64,000 nt of DNA. It comes from Chloroflexota bacterium (lineage in GTDB: Bacteria > Chloroflexota > Dehalococcoidia > Lucifugimonadales > Lucifugimonadaceae). Positions 42,848-51,596 of this stretch are shown piece after piece; the first letter of the stretch is position 1, and each line of letters opens with the position of its first letter. The notes below the pieces were generated by a model. That model saw only the letters and a program-made list of their open reading frames with translations. It was not told the DNA's origin and did not search any database. The stretch spans positions 22,768-86,767 of the forward strand of contig PCAM01000002.1 in the NCBI GenBank assembly GCA_002730555.1. Reading direction: 5' to 3'. Made by a program: the position numbers and the translations under genes.

Positions 42848-43665
42848 AGTTCGCACTCATAGCCGTGCATCTCCGGCTGAGCATGTATGAAATCCTGGCC
42901 TGGGCCGGGGGACTTCTCCTCTACGCAGCTGCAATCGTATGGATTTACCCGATGGTGTCCGCGGTGGAGGGGATGGGCGAATACCTGAAGGCGATGCCAG
43001 ATCAGTTCAGAGAGATGGCCGGGGTCACGGACCCGAGCCACGCGTTGGACGCTCAGGGCTTCTTCACGTTTGAGGGATTCTTGTCCACGGAGTACATGGG
43101 CTGGTTCCCGGTATTACTCGGGATCTACGCCATTATGTCTGGAGCTGGCATCGTGGCGCGGGACGCAGAACGGGGTGCGTTGGACATCATCCTGGCCCAG
43201 CCGGTACATCGCTACGGATTGCTGGTCACGCGGGCCATCACGCAGATAGGCGTGCTCGGGGTACTGACGTCGGGGTCATTCGGGACCCTGTTGGTGGGTG
43301 CATTGCTGCTGGATGAACCGATCGGGAAGTTGAACCTTCTGTACACGCACGCGGTTGCGCTCGGTCTGATTGTTTCGCTGTTTTCGTTCGCCACACTCTG
43401 GTCGACCATCTTCCTGCGTACATCGCGTGCGATGGCGGTCGCCGGGCTTGGCACGGTGCTGCTGTACGTCATAAACGTGCTTGCGCCATCGCTCGGATCA
43501 CTGGGGTGGTTGGAGAAGATGTCTCCATTCGCCTACTATGAGAGCCTGTCGCTGCTCAACACCGGCGATGTGGACCCGCTCTCGATCATCGTCTACCTGG
43601 GAATAACGCTGTTCGCGCTGGGGGCTGCGACACAGGTATTTGAGCGACGAGACCTCGTAAGTTGA
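42844..43665 (+). CDS. ABC-2 type permease
   Basis: This 273-residue membrane protein has six predicted helices, beginning with ILAWAGGLLLYAAAIVWIY, and a cytoplasmic turn AERGALDIILAQPVHRYGLL typical of ABC-2 permeases that move drugs or lipids. The start GTG overlaps the ATPase stop by four bases, so the two subunits are translationally coupled. The histidine kinase gene starts 66 bp later, so the kinase could regulate this exporter; that is speculation from context. Confidence 0.9.
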   Translation: MKFALIAVHLRLSMYEILAWAGGLLLYAAAIVWIYPMVSAVEGMGEYLKAMPDQFREMAGVTDPSHALDAQGFFTFEGFLSTEYMGWFPVLLGIYAIMSGAGIVARDAERGALDIILAQPVHRYGLLVTRAITQIGVLGVLTSGSFGTLLVGALLLDEPIGKLNLLYTHAVALGLIVSLFSFATLWSTIFLRTSRAMAVAGLGTVLLYVINVLAPSLGSLGWLEKMSPFAYYESLSLLNTGDVDPLSIIVYLGITLFALGAATQVFERRDLVS

Positions 43666-43731
43666 AACCGCCCGCATGCATCGGGAAACCCGGGATCGAC
43701 GGACCAGCTTCTCCGGGACCCAACGGCAATT

Positions 43732-45885
43732 ATGAACGTCGACGACGGACACACGCTTAATAGCGATATCGACCCGGAATCGAGGTACGCCGCCGTCGTC
43801 GAAACGATGGTGGACGCCGTCATCACCATCGACGAAACCGGAATCATCCTCTCCGGCAACTCTGCCATCAAGCGCATCTTCGGTTATGAACTTGAAGACG
43901 TGCTCGGCCGGAGCGTTTCGACGCTCATGCCCACGGCGTTCAGTTCCAATCACGATCAGCACATCCAGAAATATCTGGAGACGGGCAAGGCCTCGATAAT
44001 CGGCATCGGCCGGGAAACGATAGGCCAGCGCGCTGACGGCTCTCAGTTCCCGATCGATCTGGCCATTTCAGAAACCCAGATCGCTTCGGGCCGGCTGTTC
44101 ACCGGCATCGCCCGCGACATCAGCGAGCGCAAGCGGGCTGAAGCGGAGATCCAATCGCTCAACATGGAGCTTGAAAACCGGGTGGAGGAGCGGACCCGGC
44201 AACTGGAGTCCGCCAACGCCTCTCTCTCCCGGGAAGCATCGGATCGGGCCGCGCTGGCGGAGATGACGCGGATCATGACCTCCTCGCCGCGAGTCGGAGA
44301 TATCTTCGGACATTTCGCCGAGCAGATCGAGAACCTGATGCCGTTCGATCGGATGTCGATCTGCATATTCAATTCAGATGGGACCCTGCTGACGGAAACA
44401 TTCGCCGTGGAGCAATCCGGAGCGCTAACCAGCGCCGATCCGGATTTGGGGGCCCCTTGTCCGGTCGCTGGCACCGTCGCCGCTCAGATGCTGGATGACA
44501 GATCTGGAGTACTCGTCGGCGGTGCGTCGGTGAGCGAGATCCTCCGCTATTTCCCGTGCCACGCTCCGCTGTTCCCCGGATTGCAGGAAGTGGCGTCCGC
44601 CACAAAGTCCCAGGACACGTCCGCTCTGGCGGCGCCGATCATCGCCGCGGACCGTGTGATCGGCACTCTCAATCTGGCCTCTTTGCACACCCATGCGTAC
44701 GACGATCGAAATCTGGCGATGCTGGAGATGATCGGCAGGCAGATCGGCGCTCCGATCGAAAACTCACGCCTGTACGAGGAAGAGGCGACTCTGCGAGACG
44801 CCGCAGAGGTGGCGCGCGCGCGCCTGGAGAGCATCCTGCAGGTGTCCGCCGCGGCCGTGCTTATCGTGAACGCCGAGGACGGACGCGTGCTGTTAGCTAC
44901 GCATGAAGCGGAGCGGATCACCGGCAACTCGATCAATCCCGGGGCGCTTCCGGCCGAGTACCGGAAATCGATCAAATACTGGAATCAGAACGGCGGCCAC
45001 CTTGAGATAGATGACCTCCCGCTTTTGCGTGCCATCAGGACCAGTGCCGTCGTTCGGGAGGAGGAGGTCATCTTCGAGAAACCGGACGGGACGCGGACTC
45101 CTGCGCTTGTGAGCGCGGCCCCCGTCCTTGCGTCGGACGGACACGTCACGGCGGGCATCGCCGTATTCCAGGACATCACCGAGTTGAAACTCCTGGACGA
45201 GGTGAAGGCCGATTTCCTGTCGATGATTACGCACGACCTGCGCGGTCCTGTGACCGCCATAAAAGGGCTGGCGGCATCGGCGATGACGCACGCCCCGGAG
45301 TCGGGCAAGAACGCAGAGCAGCTACGGGAAGAGCTGGCCGCAGTGGACGACGAGTCTGACCGGCTAACGGAGCTCGTCTCAAACCTTCTTGACATGTCCC
45401 GCATCGAGGCCGGCGCCGTGCGGCTCGAACCGGAGGAGACCCACATAGCGGACCTCACCGACGACGCGGTGCGCAGGGCGAAGCGATCACGACTGGGCGA
45501 GGGAAGGGCTATCGAAGTGAATGCCCCTCTTGGCCTACCGCTTTTCTATGTGGACCCGGTGCAGATCGGACGAGTGCTGGACAACCTGATATCGAACGCT
45601 TTGAAGTACTCCGACGGCCCGATAAAAGTCGACGCGGGCCACGATCCTGAGAAGAATGCACTGGTGACCACAGTGCACGATTCCGGGGTCGGGCTCGCTC
45701 CGGAGGTCCAATCCGCCGTGTTTGAGAAGTTCTTCCGCGTGACCGACGTCGGACGAAAATCCGGCATGGGCGCGGGCCTAGGCCTGGCTATCTGCAAGGC
45801 AATCGTGGAGGGACATGGGGGCGAGATAAACGTGGAAAGCGAGCTCAGACAGGGGTCCAGCTTTTCATTCACGCTTCCCGTTTAG
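43732..45885 (+). CDS. FixL-like heme-PAS / GAF / PAS hybrid histidine kinase
   Basis: This 717-residue sensor kinase has no transmembrane helix. PAS1 (about 18-135) resembles oxygen sensor FixL: His74 (NHDQHIQKY) and Arg94 (IIGIGRETIGQ) are 20 residues apart as the heme-binding His200 and oxygen-contacting Arg220 are in FixL. A coiled coil (about 135-170) follows, then GAF (about 185-345), a second PAS-like region (365-490), HisKA with His501 (ITHDLRGP), and HATPase with NLISNALKY, DSGVGL and GAGLGLAI. Heme binding is an inference. Its partner regulator is 82 bp downstream. Confidence 0.9.
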   Translation: MNVDDGHTLNSDIDPESRYAAVVETMVDAVITIDETGIILSGNSAIKRIFGYELEDVLGRSVSTLMPTAFSSNHDQHIQKYLETGKASIIGIGRETIGQRADGSQFPIDLAISETQIASGRLFTGIARDISERKRAEAEIQSLNMELENRVEERTRQLESANASLSREASDRAALAEMTRIMTSSPRVGDIFGHFAEQIENLMPFDRMSICIFNSDGTLLTETFAVEQSGALTSADPDLGAPCPVAGTVAAQMLDDRSGVLVGGASVSEILRYFPCHAPLFPGLQEVASATKSQDTSALAAPIIAADRVIGTLNLASLHTHAYDDRNLAMLEMIGRQIGAPIENSRLYEEEATLRDAAEVARARLESILQVSAAAVLIVNAEDGRVLLATHEAERITGNSINPGALPAEYRKSIKYWNQNGGHLEIDDLPLLRAIRTSAVVREEEVIFEKPDGTRTPALVSAAPVLASDGHVTAGIAVFQDITELKLLDEVKADFLSMITHDLRGPVTAIKGLAASAMTHAPESGKNAEQLREELAAVDDESDRLTELVSNLLDMSRIEAGAVRLEPEETHIADLTDDAVRRAKRSRLGEGRAIEVNAPLGLPLFYVDPVQIGRVLDNLISNALKYSDGPIKVDAGHDPEKNALVTTVHDSGVGLAPEVQSAVFEKFFRVTDVGRKSGMGAGLGLAICKAIVEGHGGEINVESELRQGSSFSFTLPV

Positions 45886-45967
45886 CCCATAATGTGATCT
45901 GGCGAAGTTAAACTGGTTCTGATTTACTGAAGGCTCCGGGTTCCCACCCCATAATCTCTGGCTACTT

Positions 45968-46699
45968 GTGAATATCGATACGACACAACGTCGAAGGTCA
46001 AAACCTTCTGTCCTGGTCGTCGATGACGATCCCAAGCTCCGGCGGCTTGTGGAGCGCCAGCTCAGCGCCGAGGGATTTGATGTACTGCTGGCCTCGAACG
46101 GAGAAGAGGCTCTTTACCAGGCCTCACTCAGCCGGCCCAGCCTGATCGTCCTGGACATCTCCATGCCGGTGATGGACGGGTTTGAGGCGCTGGAGAGGCT
46201 GCGCGAGTTTTTCACCGACCCCGTAATCATCCTCTCGGCGACGGACCAGGAACGCGAAAAGGTCCGGGCGCTTGATCTTGGCGCGGACGACTATTTAACG
46301 AAGCCTTTCGGCGGGGCGGAACTGTCGGCGCGCATACGCGCAGCACTCCGGCGTGCCGACCGCCTGTCCGGGAACGGATCGAGCCAGGAACCGGTCGTGA
46401 CGACCGGGTTTGTTGAGGTGGACCTGAGCGCCCGAATCGTTAAACGCCGTGGCGAAGAGGTACGGCTTACCCGCACCGAGTACGACCTGTTGCGAATACT
46501 CTCGACCAACACTGGTAAGGTACTTACACATCGTGAGTTGCTACAGGCGGTCTGGGGTCCGGAGTACGGCGATGAGACGGAATACCTGCGGACTTTTGTG
46601 AAACAGTTGCGCCGCAAACTCGAAGAGGATCCGTCCCGGCCGCGTTACATCATCACGGAGCCGGGCATCGGGTATCGGCTCGTGCAGGTGACCGATTAG
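45968..46699 (+). CDS. OmpR/KdpE-type response regulator
   Basis: This 243-residue regulator has a receiver domain with phosphoacceptor Asp63 (LIVLDISMP), acidic pocket VVDDDPKL and the Lys in LTKPFGG. An OmpR-type winged helix follows (LTRTEYDLLRILSTNTGKVL, then YLRTFVKQLRRKLEEDP). It is therefore of the OmpR class, although the sensor is FixL-like and FixJ is of the NarL class. GTG is the start. It should bind promoters in response to the kinase. The next gene is convergent with only 4 bp between stops. Confidence 0.95.
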   Translation: MNIDTTQRRRSKPSVLVVDDDPKLRRLVERQLSAEGFDVLLASNGEEALYQASLSRPSLIVLDISMPVMDGFEALERLREFFTDPVIILSATDQEREKVRALDLGADDYLTKPFGGAELSARIRAALRRADRLSGNGSSQEPVVTTGFVEVDLSARIVKRRGEEVRLTRTEYDLLRILSTNTGKVLTHRELLQAVWGPEYGDETEYLRTFVKQLRRKLEEDPSRPRYIITEPGIGYRLVQVTD

Positions 46700-46703
46700 G
46701 CCC

Positions 46704-47720
46704 TCAGCGCTGGACGTCTGCTCCACCCAAGGACGCCGCCAGCACCTCGGCTTCTGACGCCAGGTTGAAGTCGCCGTGGATCGTATGCGCTATCGCCCCG
46801 GACGCCGCCGCAAAGTCGGCCGTCACCCCCGCGTCCCAGCCGTTCATGACGCCCCAGATCGCCCCCGCTGCGAACCCGTCTCCACCGCCCACCCGATCCA
46901 CGACCTCCAGTTCATGTCGGCGGCTCAGTGCGATCTCCGAGCCGTCGAAGTACACGCCCTGCCAGCTATTGTGATCGCTTGAGTGGATATCCCGGATGGT
47001 CAAGGCGACCTTCTTGAAAACGTACTTGGAGACGGCTGATTCCACGAACGGAAGATAAGCCTCGGCACTCCTGTCGTCCGGCTCGACGTTGCCATCGATA
47101 CCCAACATGACGCCGAGGATAGGGTCGCGTGCGCTGCCGATCGCGACGTCTACGTAACCCATGAGCGGGTCCAGCCGCTTTGCCGCCTCTTCCGGGCTCC
47201 AGAGGGCGCTACGGTAGTTGAAGTCGGTGCTGATGGTCATCCCCGCCGCCCTCGCCGCCTCACAGCCGGCGGCAACCGTCGCCGTCGCCTCTTCTGAAAT
47301 GGCGCAGGTTATCCCGGAGAAGTGGAACCAGTCACGCCCGGCGAATGCCCCGGACCAGTCCACCATCCCGGGTTCGATCTCGGACATCGCCGATCGCGCC
47401 CGGTCGTACACAACTGCCGATGGCCGCACCGATGCGCCGATCTCAAGGTAGTAGAGACCAAGTCGGTCGCCGCACCGGACCACCCGGGACGTGTCCACGC
47501 CGTACTGGCGTATGAAGTTCACGCACGCCTGACCGATGTCGTTGGCCGGTATGCGGGATATGAGGGCTGTGTCAACGCCGAACTGCTGAAGGGCGACGGC
47601 CACGTTGCACTCGGTGCCGCCGTAGATGGCGTCAAAACCCCGGGCCTGGGTGAGTCTTTCACTCCGTTGAGTGGTCAGGCGGATGAGTACTTCGCCGATG
47701 GTCACAAAACTATGGGGCAT
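46704..47720 (-). CDS. 2-keto-3-deoxygluconate kinase (PfkB family)
   Basis: This 338-residue PfkB-type sugar kinase has the N-terminal glycine motif IYGGTECNVAVALQQFG and the catalytic DRVGGGDGFAAGAIWG with the base Asp. KdgK-like features include WFHFSGITCAIS and STDFNYRSALW. It would phosphorylate 2-keto-3-deoxygluconate to KDPG. The KDPG aldolase gene lies two genes upstream on the same strand, which supports this substrate. Ribokinase or fructokinase activity is the alternative. Confidence 0.87.
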   Translation of the reverse strand: MPHSFVTIGEVLIRLTTQRSERLTQARGFDAIYGGTECNVAVALQQFGVDTALISRIPANDIGQACVNFIRQYGVDTSRVVRCGDRLGLYYLEIGASVRPSAVVYDRARSAMSEIEPGMVDWSGAFAGRDWFHFSGITCAISEEATATVAAGCEAARAAGMTISTDFNYRSALWSPEEAAKRLDPLMGYVDVAIGSARDPILGVMLGIDGNVEPDDRSAEAYLPFVESAVSKYVFKKVALTIRDIHSSDHNSWQGVYFDGSEIALSRRHELEVVDRVGGGDGFAAGAIWGVMNGWDAGVTADFAAASGAIAHTIHGDFNLASEAEVLAASLGGADVQR

Positions 47721-47778
47721 GACGGTGCACCATCTCCGTTATTCATTGATCGTTTCGTTCGATGGCCGGGCAGGTCAA

Positions 47779-48201
47779 CTAGAGTGCCGTGCCGTACATT
47801 TTGTCCGGTATTACGACGACGGTGGCCCGGTTTTCCGCCCGCATCGCCTCGTCATACTCGTCCCAGTCCGGGTGCTCTTTGCCGGCTGCGGAGCGATACA
47901 CGTCCCTCATGGCGTCACGAAGCTCGTCCGGGCTCGCCGTCTTTGAGGAGATAATCAGCGCACGGCCCTCCAGCACCACGTATCCCCACCAGCTGTCTTT
48001 CGACACGAGAAGTGAGCAGCGGGGGTCGCGCTCCAGGTTGCGGAGCTTTGCGCGATCCAGCGTCGTGGAGAAGGCAACACCGTCTTTGTACGGCCCGGTC
48101 GTGACGATGCTCATCTGCGTTGCTCCGTCGCGCCGGAAGGTGCTCAAGACGGCTTTGTGGTTCTCGGCCGCAAATTCCCTGACCTTTGGATCCAGTGACA
48201 T
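47779..48201 (-). CDS. PPOX-class FMN/F420-dependent protein
   Basis: This 140-residue split-barrel flavin or F420-binding protein belongs to the pyridoxamine-phosphate-oxidase-like superfamily. The N-terminal KAVLSTFRRDGATQMSIVTT and central RAKLRNLERDPRCSLLVSKD are the typical barrel strands. It lies between KDPG aldolase and KDG kinase in the same direction with gaps of 33 and 58 bp, so it is probably co-transcribed, but its biochemical tie to that pathway is not known. AAAGG precedes the ATG. Confidence 0.87.
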   Translation of the reverse strand: MSLDPKVREFAAENHKAVLSTFRRDGATQMSIVTTGPYKDGVAFSTTLDRAKLRNLERDPRCSLLVSKDSWWGYVVLEGRALIISSKTASPDELRDAMRDVYRSAAGKEHPDWDEYDEAMRAENRATVVVIPDKMYGTAL

Positions 48202-48234
48202 GAGGGTTACCTTTGTGCTCTCGTTTGGCCCCGC

Positions 48235-48909
48235 CTAGCGTCCGCGTAGCTCTTTGATAGTGGCAAGTACGTCCCGACAGCGCTCGGACAGGGTGTTCCA
48301 TGCGCCGTCAGCGACGATATCTGAAGAAACCAGGGCCGAGCCCATACCAACGGCGGGGACGCCAGCATCGAACCACGCCTTGAGTGAATCACGCGACCCG
48401 GCAACGCCGCCCGTCGGCATTATCGACGACCACGGCATGGGCGCACGCGTAGCTTTCACAAACCCGGGTCCGCCGACCGAGTCGCCCGGGAACAGCTTCA
48501 CGATCTCACACCCCAGCTCCTCCGCATGTGCGATCTCGGTAACGGAACCGCAGCCCGGCATGTACGCGATCTTCCGGCGGTTGCAGAGTCGTGCAGTGTC
48601 GTCGTCGGTCGCCGGGCTGACGATGAAGTTGGCGCCGTTGGCGATGTATAGCGCCACCGTCGGAGCGTCTTGGATGGAGCCGGCGCCCAGGATTACATCC
48701 GGCGCCTCCCTCGCCGCCCAGCGGTCCAACTCCGAAAATACCTCGTGGGCGTGGTCGCCGCGGTTGGTGAACTCGATGGCGGCAATACCGCCGTCACGGC
48801 AGGCGAGCACGATCGATCTGGCCGTGTCAAAGTCGCCGTTGTAGAAGATCGGCACCACGCCGGCTTCGTGGACGCTGTTCAGGACATCAAGCCTCGTGTG
48901 TCGTGCCAA
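48235..48909 (-). CDS. KDPG aldolase (Entner-Doudoroff type)
   Basis: This 224-residue class I aldolase splits 2-keto-3-deoxy-6-phosphogluconate into pyruvate and glyceraldehyde-3-phosphate. The Schiff-base Lys is in CEIVKLFPG, the proton-relay Glu is in AAIEFTNRGD, and the phosphate site is in MPTGGVAG. I placed the start at TTG 48909, with CGGAG 6 bp upstream, because the 77 codons before it translate to no aldolase sequence. It is first in the operon with the PPOX protein and KDG kinase. Confidence 0.9.
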   Translation of the reverse strand: MARHTRLDVLNSVHEAGVVPIFYNGDFDTARSIVLACRDGGIAAIEFTNRGDHAHEVFSELDRWAAREAPDVILGAGSIQDAPTVALYIANGANFIVSPATDDDTARLCNRRKIAYMPGCGSVTEIAHAEELGCEIVKLFPGDSVGGPGFVKATRAPMPWSSIMPTGGVAGSRDSLKAWFDAGVPAVGMGSALVSSDIVADGAWNTLSERCRDVLATIKELRGR

Positions 48910-49495
48910 GAGTCGCTCCGGGTACTGTCTTTCCGGGATTGACCGTCGTTCCGGTGGATATAGGCGAATAGTGTAATGCCGGTACCCGCCGTCGCATTGT
49001 TTCCGGGGGCTCGAAATCGTCCCCGGGATCCCGGGGATTGAATCGAACCCCGTGGGTGAATTGCCGGGGGATAAGCGCGTGTTTTCACTCAGTGGATCTT
49101 GCAGCGCGTCGCTAGTGTTGGTCATAACGAACGGCCACATGGATGACGGGGCGCCCGTCTCGACACGGCGCTCACCCGCCGCACACTTTCAAAAAGCAAA
49201 AGGGAATCGCCAGTTGCAGCAATATGAATCTGACCGCGCACTTAAACAGGTTGTCTCCCCGGTACTGCTGGTCTCGGTCAGAATGCTGTGGGCAGCGATG
49301 GCAACGGCAATATTGGGCGGCCTTCAAGGTCAGCATTCGGGGCGTTATCTTGCAGCGTTCTGAACAACCACCGTTGAGGATTTATTCGGACAACTTAGAT
49401 CGACAATTAGCCCGTTGATCACCAAGTCAGTCCGGGTAGATCCTCCATCCCGTGCATCCGCTCAAGTCAGCGGCGGTCAAGCTACAAGTCCGCCC
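48910..49495. other. 586-bp gap, nothing recognised
   Basis: It lies between the KDPG aldolase gene and thiS. No repeat-family copy, RNA gene or believable reading frame was found. Confidence 0.4.
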
Positions 49496-49519
49496 AAATA
49501 AAGCCCGCTGCGCGGGTTA
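49496..49519 (-). terminator. Terminator of the thi operon
   Basis: On the minus strand CCCGC, loop GCA and GCGGG are followed by CTTTATTT. The stem begins at the thiS stop codon. The stem is short but the T-rich tail is good. Confidence 0.65.
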
Positions 49520-49720
49520 ACCGCCTCCAGCTGGCCGAACGATCTCCAGCCGGTCCCCGTCCTGGATAACGATCGAATCGTACTCGGGACGCCTGACGAT
49601 GACGCCGTTAACGGCGACCGCAACTTTGCGCTCCGCGAGATCTTTGAATTCGAGATAAGCGATCAGGCTCATCGACCCGTCCAGCTCGGTCTCGCTCCCG
49701 TTAATCGTCACCGAAATCAT
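49517..49720 (-). CDS. thiS: Thiamine biosynthesis sulfur carrier ThiS
   Basis: This 67-residue ubiquitin-like protein ends in the required Gly-Gly (VRPAGGG). The beta-grasp pattern ISVTINGSETEL, VAVAVNGVIVRR and DGDRLEIVRPAGGG is complete. Its C-terminus is adenylated by an E1 such as the MoeB-type enzyme encoded at 9847 and then carries sulfur to ThiG. AAAGGA precedes the ATG. The extra third Gly at the end is unusual, as ThiS normally ends in exactly two. Confidence 0.92.
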   Translation of the reverse strand: MISVTINGSETELDGSMSLIAYLEFKDLAERKVAVAVNGVIVRRPEYDSIVIQDGDRLEIVRPAGGG

Positions 49721-49789
49721 ACTCTTGTCCTTTGAGTCCCCCTCTGAATTCTCTGACCGCTGACTCTGACAAATCCTTTAATCAGGGAT

Positions 49790-50446
49790 TCAGGCCCTCC
49801 TCCCATCGGGTTCCGCGTCCTCGATCGCATTTCTGAGCTCGGCGGCGGCACGTTCAGGATCCTTTGCCAGTAAGATCGCCCCGATCACGGCGACTCCGAT
49901 CCCGCCTGCGGCCACCACCCCTGCGGCGCGCTGTGGGTTGATGCCGCCTATACCAATTATCGGCGTGTCCACCGACTGAGCGACATCCCTGACAAGGCCA
50001 ACCCCTGCGGCCTTCTGCCTCGGGTGCGAAACCGTCTCGTAAAGAGTGCCCAACACCAAGAAATCCGCCCCGTCAGAATTCGCCTTCTGTGCACCCTGTA
50101 CGGAGTGAACAGACCGACCGATCAGCCACCTGTCGCCGCCAAGATTCCGGGCTGCTTTCACGGCCGTTCGACGCTCTCCCAGCTGGACACCGCTCGCGCC
50201 TACGGCAAGCGCCACGTCCACTCGATTGTTTATCGTCACAAGAGCATCATCACCTACCGTCTCCATCACGGAGGCCGCAAAATGAAAGAATTCCGTTCGC
50301 TCCAGCCCGGGCGCACGCACCTGAATCATGTTGGCGCCGCCTCGTATGGCCGCTCCGATGACCTCATGCAAGGCCGCAGGGTCTTCGCCGTGTTCCAGCG
50401 CCGTCACAAGGCAGAGCACTCGCTCGGGCAGTGGGGTTCGCGGCAT
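49790..50446 (-). CDS. thiE: Thiamine-phosphate synthase
   Basis: This 218-residue TIM-barrel enzyme joins the thiazole and pyrimidine halves of thiamine. Pyrophosphate-binding residues are in NMIQVRAPGL and TINNRVDVALAVGASGVQLG, and TPIIGIGGINPQRA is the phosphate-loop strand. It lies in the order thiG, thiE, thiS with small gaps. The R-A-P after the first strand replaces the common R-x-K, a mild difference from well-studied ThiE. Confidence 0.93.
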   Translation of the reverse strand: MPRTPLPERVLCLVTALEHGEDPAALHEVIGAAIRGGANMIQVRAPGLERTEFFHFAASVMETVGDDALVTINNRVDVALAVGASGVQLGERRTAVKAARNLGGDRWLIGRSVHSVQGAQKANSDGADFLVLGTLYETVSHPRQKAAGVGLVRDVAQSVDTPIIGIGGINPQRAAGVVAAGGIGVAVIGAILLAKDPERAAAELRNAIEDAEPDGRRA

Positions 50447-50471
50447 TTCGATCGACCGGTACCTCTACCGC

Positions 50472-51260
50472 TCAGTCCGCCGGTGAGGGCTCTGGCACGC
50501 CCTCAAGCGGTGATGATGCGGAAGCGTATGCCTTCGCAGGGATGCGCCCCGCCTGGTAGGCCATTCTGCCGGCCTGTACGCCAAGCTTGAACCCCTCACC
50601 CATCAAGGCCGGGTCTTCGGCCATCGCGATGGCGGTGTTAACCAGCACGGCGTCCGCGCCGACCTCCATGACAGAGGCCGATTCCGAGGGGGTGCCAAGA
50701 CCAGCGTCGACCACAACGGGGACCGAAGCCTGTTCGATGATTATCTGTATTTCGTCCAGGGTCAGCACGCCGCGACCGGAGCCGATGGGCGAGCCGAGTG
50801 GCATTACGGTTGCGCAGCCGATGTCTTCCAGCCGGCGGGCCAGTACGGGGTCGGCGCCGATGTACGGCAGCACCACGAAGCCGTCCTTGACCAGCCGCTC
50901 AGATGCCTCAAGCGTCCCGATCGGGTCCGGGAGAAGGTACTTGAGGTCCGGGATCACCTCTACCTTGATCCAGTCGGATCCGGTGACCTCACGCGCCAAC
51001 TGGGCGGTGAACACGGCCTCGTCCGCCGTTGTGGAACCGGCTGTGTTCGGGAGGATCTGATACTTGTCCCAATCGAGGTAGTCGAGGAGCGTCTTCTCGT
51101 TTGGGTCGTCAAGATTCAGGCGGCGAATGGCGACGGTGATGATCTCCGTGCCAGACGCCTCTACGGACGCCACGAGGTCTTCCGGGGACCGGTGCTTGCC
51201 GGTGCCCGTCATCAGGCGCGACGTGAAGGTCTTACCGCCGATTGTTAGGTGGTCGCTCAT
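50472..51260 (-). CDS. thiG: Thiazole synthase
   Basis: This 262-residue TIM-barrel enzyme makes the thiazole phosphate of thiamine from DXP, dehydroglycine and ThiS-thiocarboxylate. The imine-forming Lys is in WIKVEVIPD, and [11 protein letters not shown] and [21 protein letters not shown] are family signatures. The ribosome-binding site ACGGGAG lies 7 bp before the ATG. A TPP riboswitch precedes it. ThiO or ThiH, which supply dehydroglycine, are not in the window. Confidence 0.95.
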   Translation of the reverse strand: MSDHLTIGGKTFTSRLMTGTGKHRSPEDLVASVEASGTEIITVAIRRLNLDDPNEKTLLDYLDWDKYQILPNTAGSTTADEAVFTAQLAREVTGSDWIKVEVIPDLKYLLPDPIGTLEASERLVKDGFVVLPYIGADPVLARRLEDIGCATVMPLGSPIGSGRGVLTLDEIQIIIEQASVPVVVDAGLGTPSESASVMEVGADAVLVNTAIAMAEDPALMGEGFKLGVQAGRMAYQAGRIPAKAYASASSPLEGVPEPSPAD

Positions 51261-51302
51261 CAGATCGCTCCCGTGCTCGTTGTCTGCTGCGCAAGCGGTG
51301 CT

Positions 51303-51430
51303 CCGGGTGCGCGAACACCCGGGGTCTGAGAGCCATTTGACGAGAATTCCTACGTTGGCATTAACCAGATCAGGTTTCAGGGTCGGTGGCGGTTCCGGCC
51401 ACCCTCTCAGCCTGGCTCCCCAAGCTCCCC
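51303..51430 (-). promoter_or_regulatory. TPP riboswitch (THI element) and expression platform
   Basis: On the minus strand the conserved parts appear in order: CTGAGAG (51410-51404), the helix with GGGTGG, ACCTGATCTGG (51375-51365) and AATGCCAACGTAGG (51362-51349). These are the pyrimidine and pyrophosphate sensor regions of TPP aptamers. Downstream CTCTCAG (51332-51326) is fully complementary to the CTGAGAG element, and a 7-bp hairpin (51322-51303) follows. No T tract is present, so control is probably at translation of thiG. Confidence 0.9.
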
Positions 51431-51596
51431 GAGCGCGAATGCGAATCCGCGCCTCTCAGTACGGTCAGCAAGCGTAAGTCCATCGAGCCAGAGCGTCAAA
51501 TGGGTTGCGTGGGCAATCGCATCGAGCCACCGGTGGTATTCTGGCCGCCCACTTGCTATTTCTTCGTATCAATAGCCAGAACACTGGAGCTTCTTG

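Noticed and set aside
49052-49363. 103-codon plus-strand frame upstream of thiS
   Set aside because: Composition is mixed and it has no motif, good start or neighbour relation.
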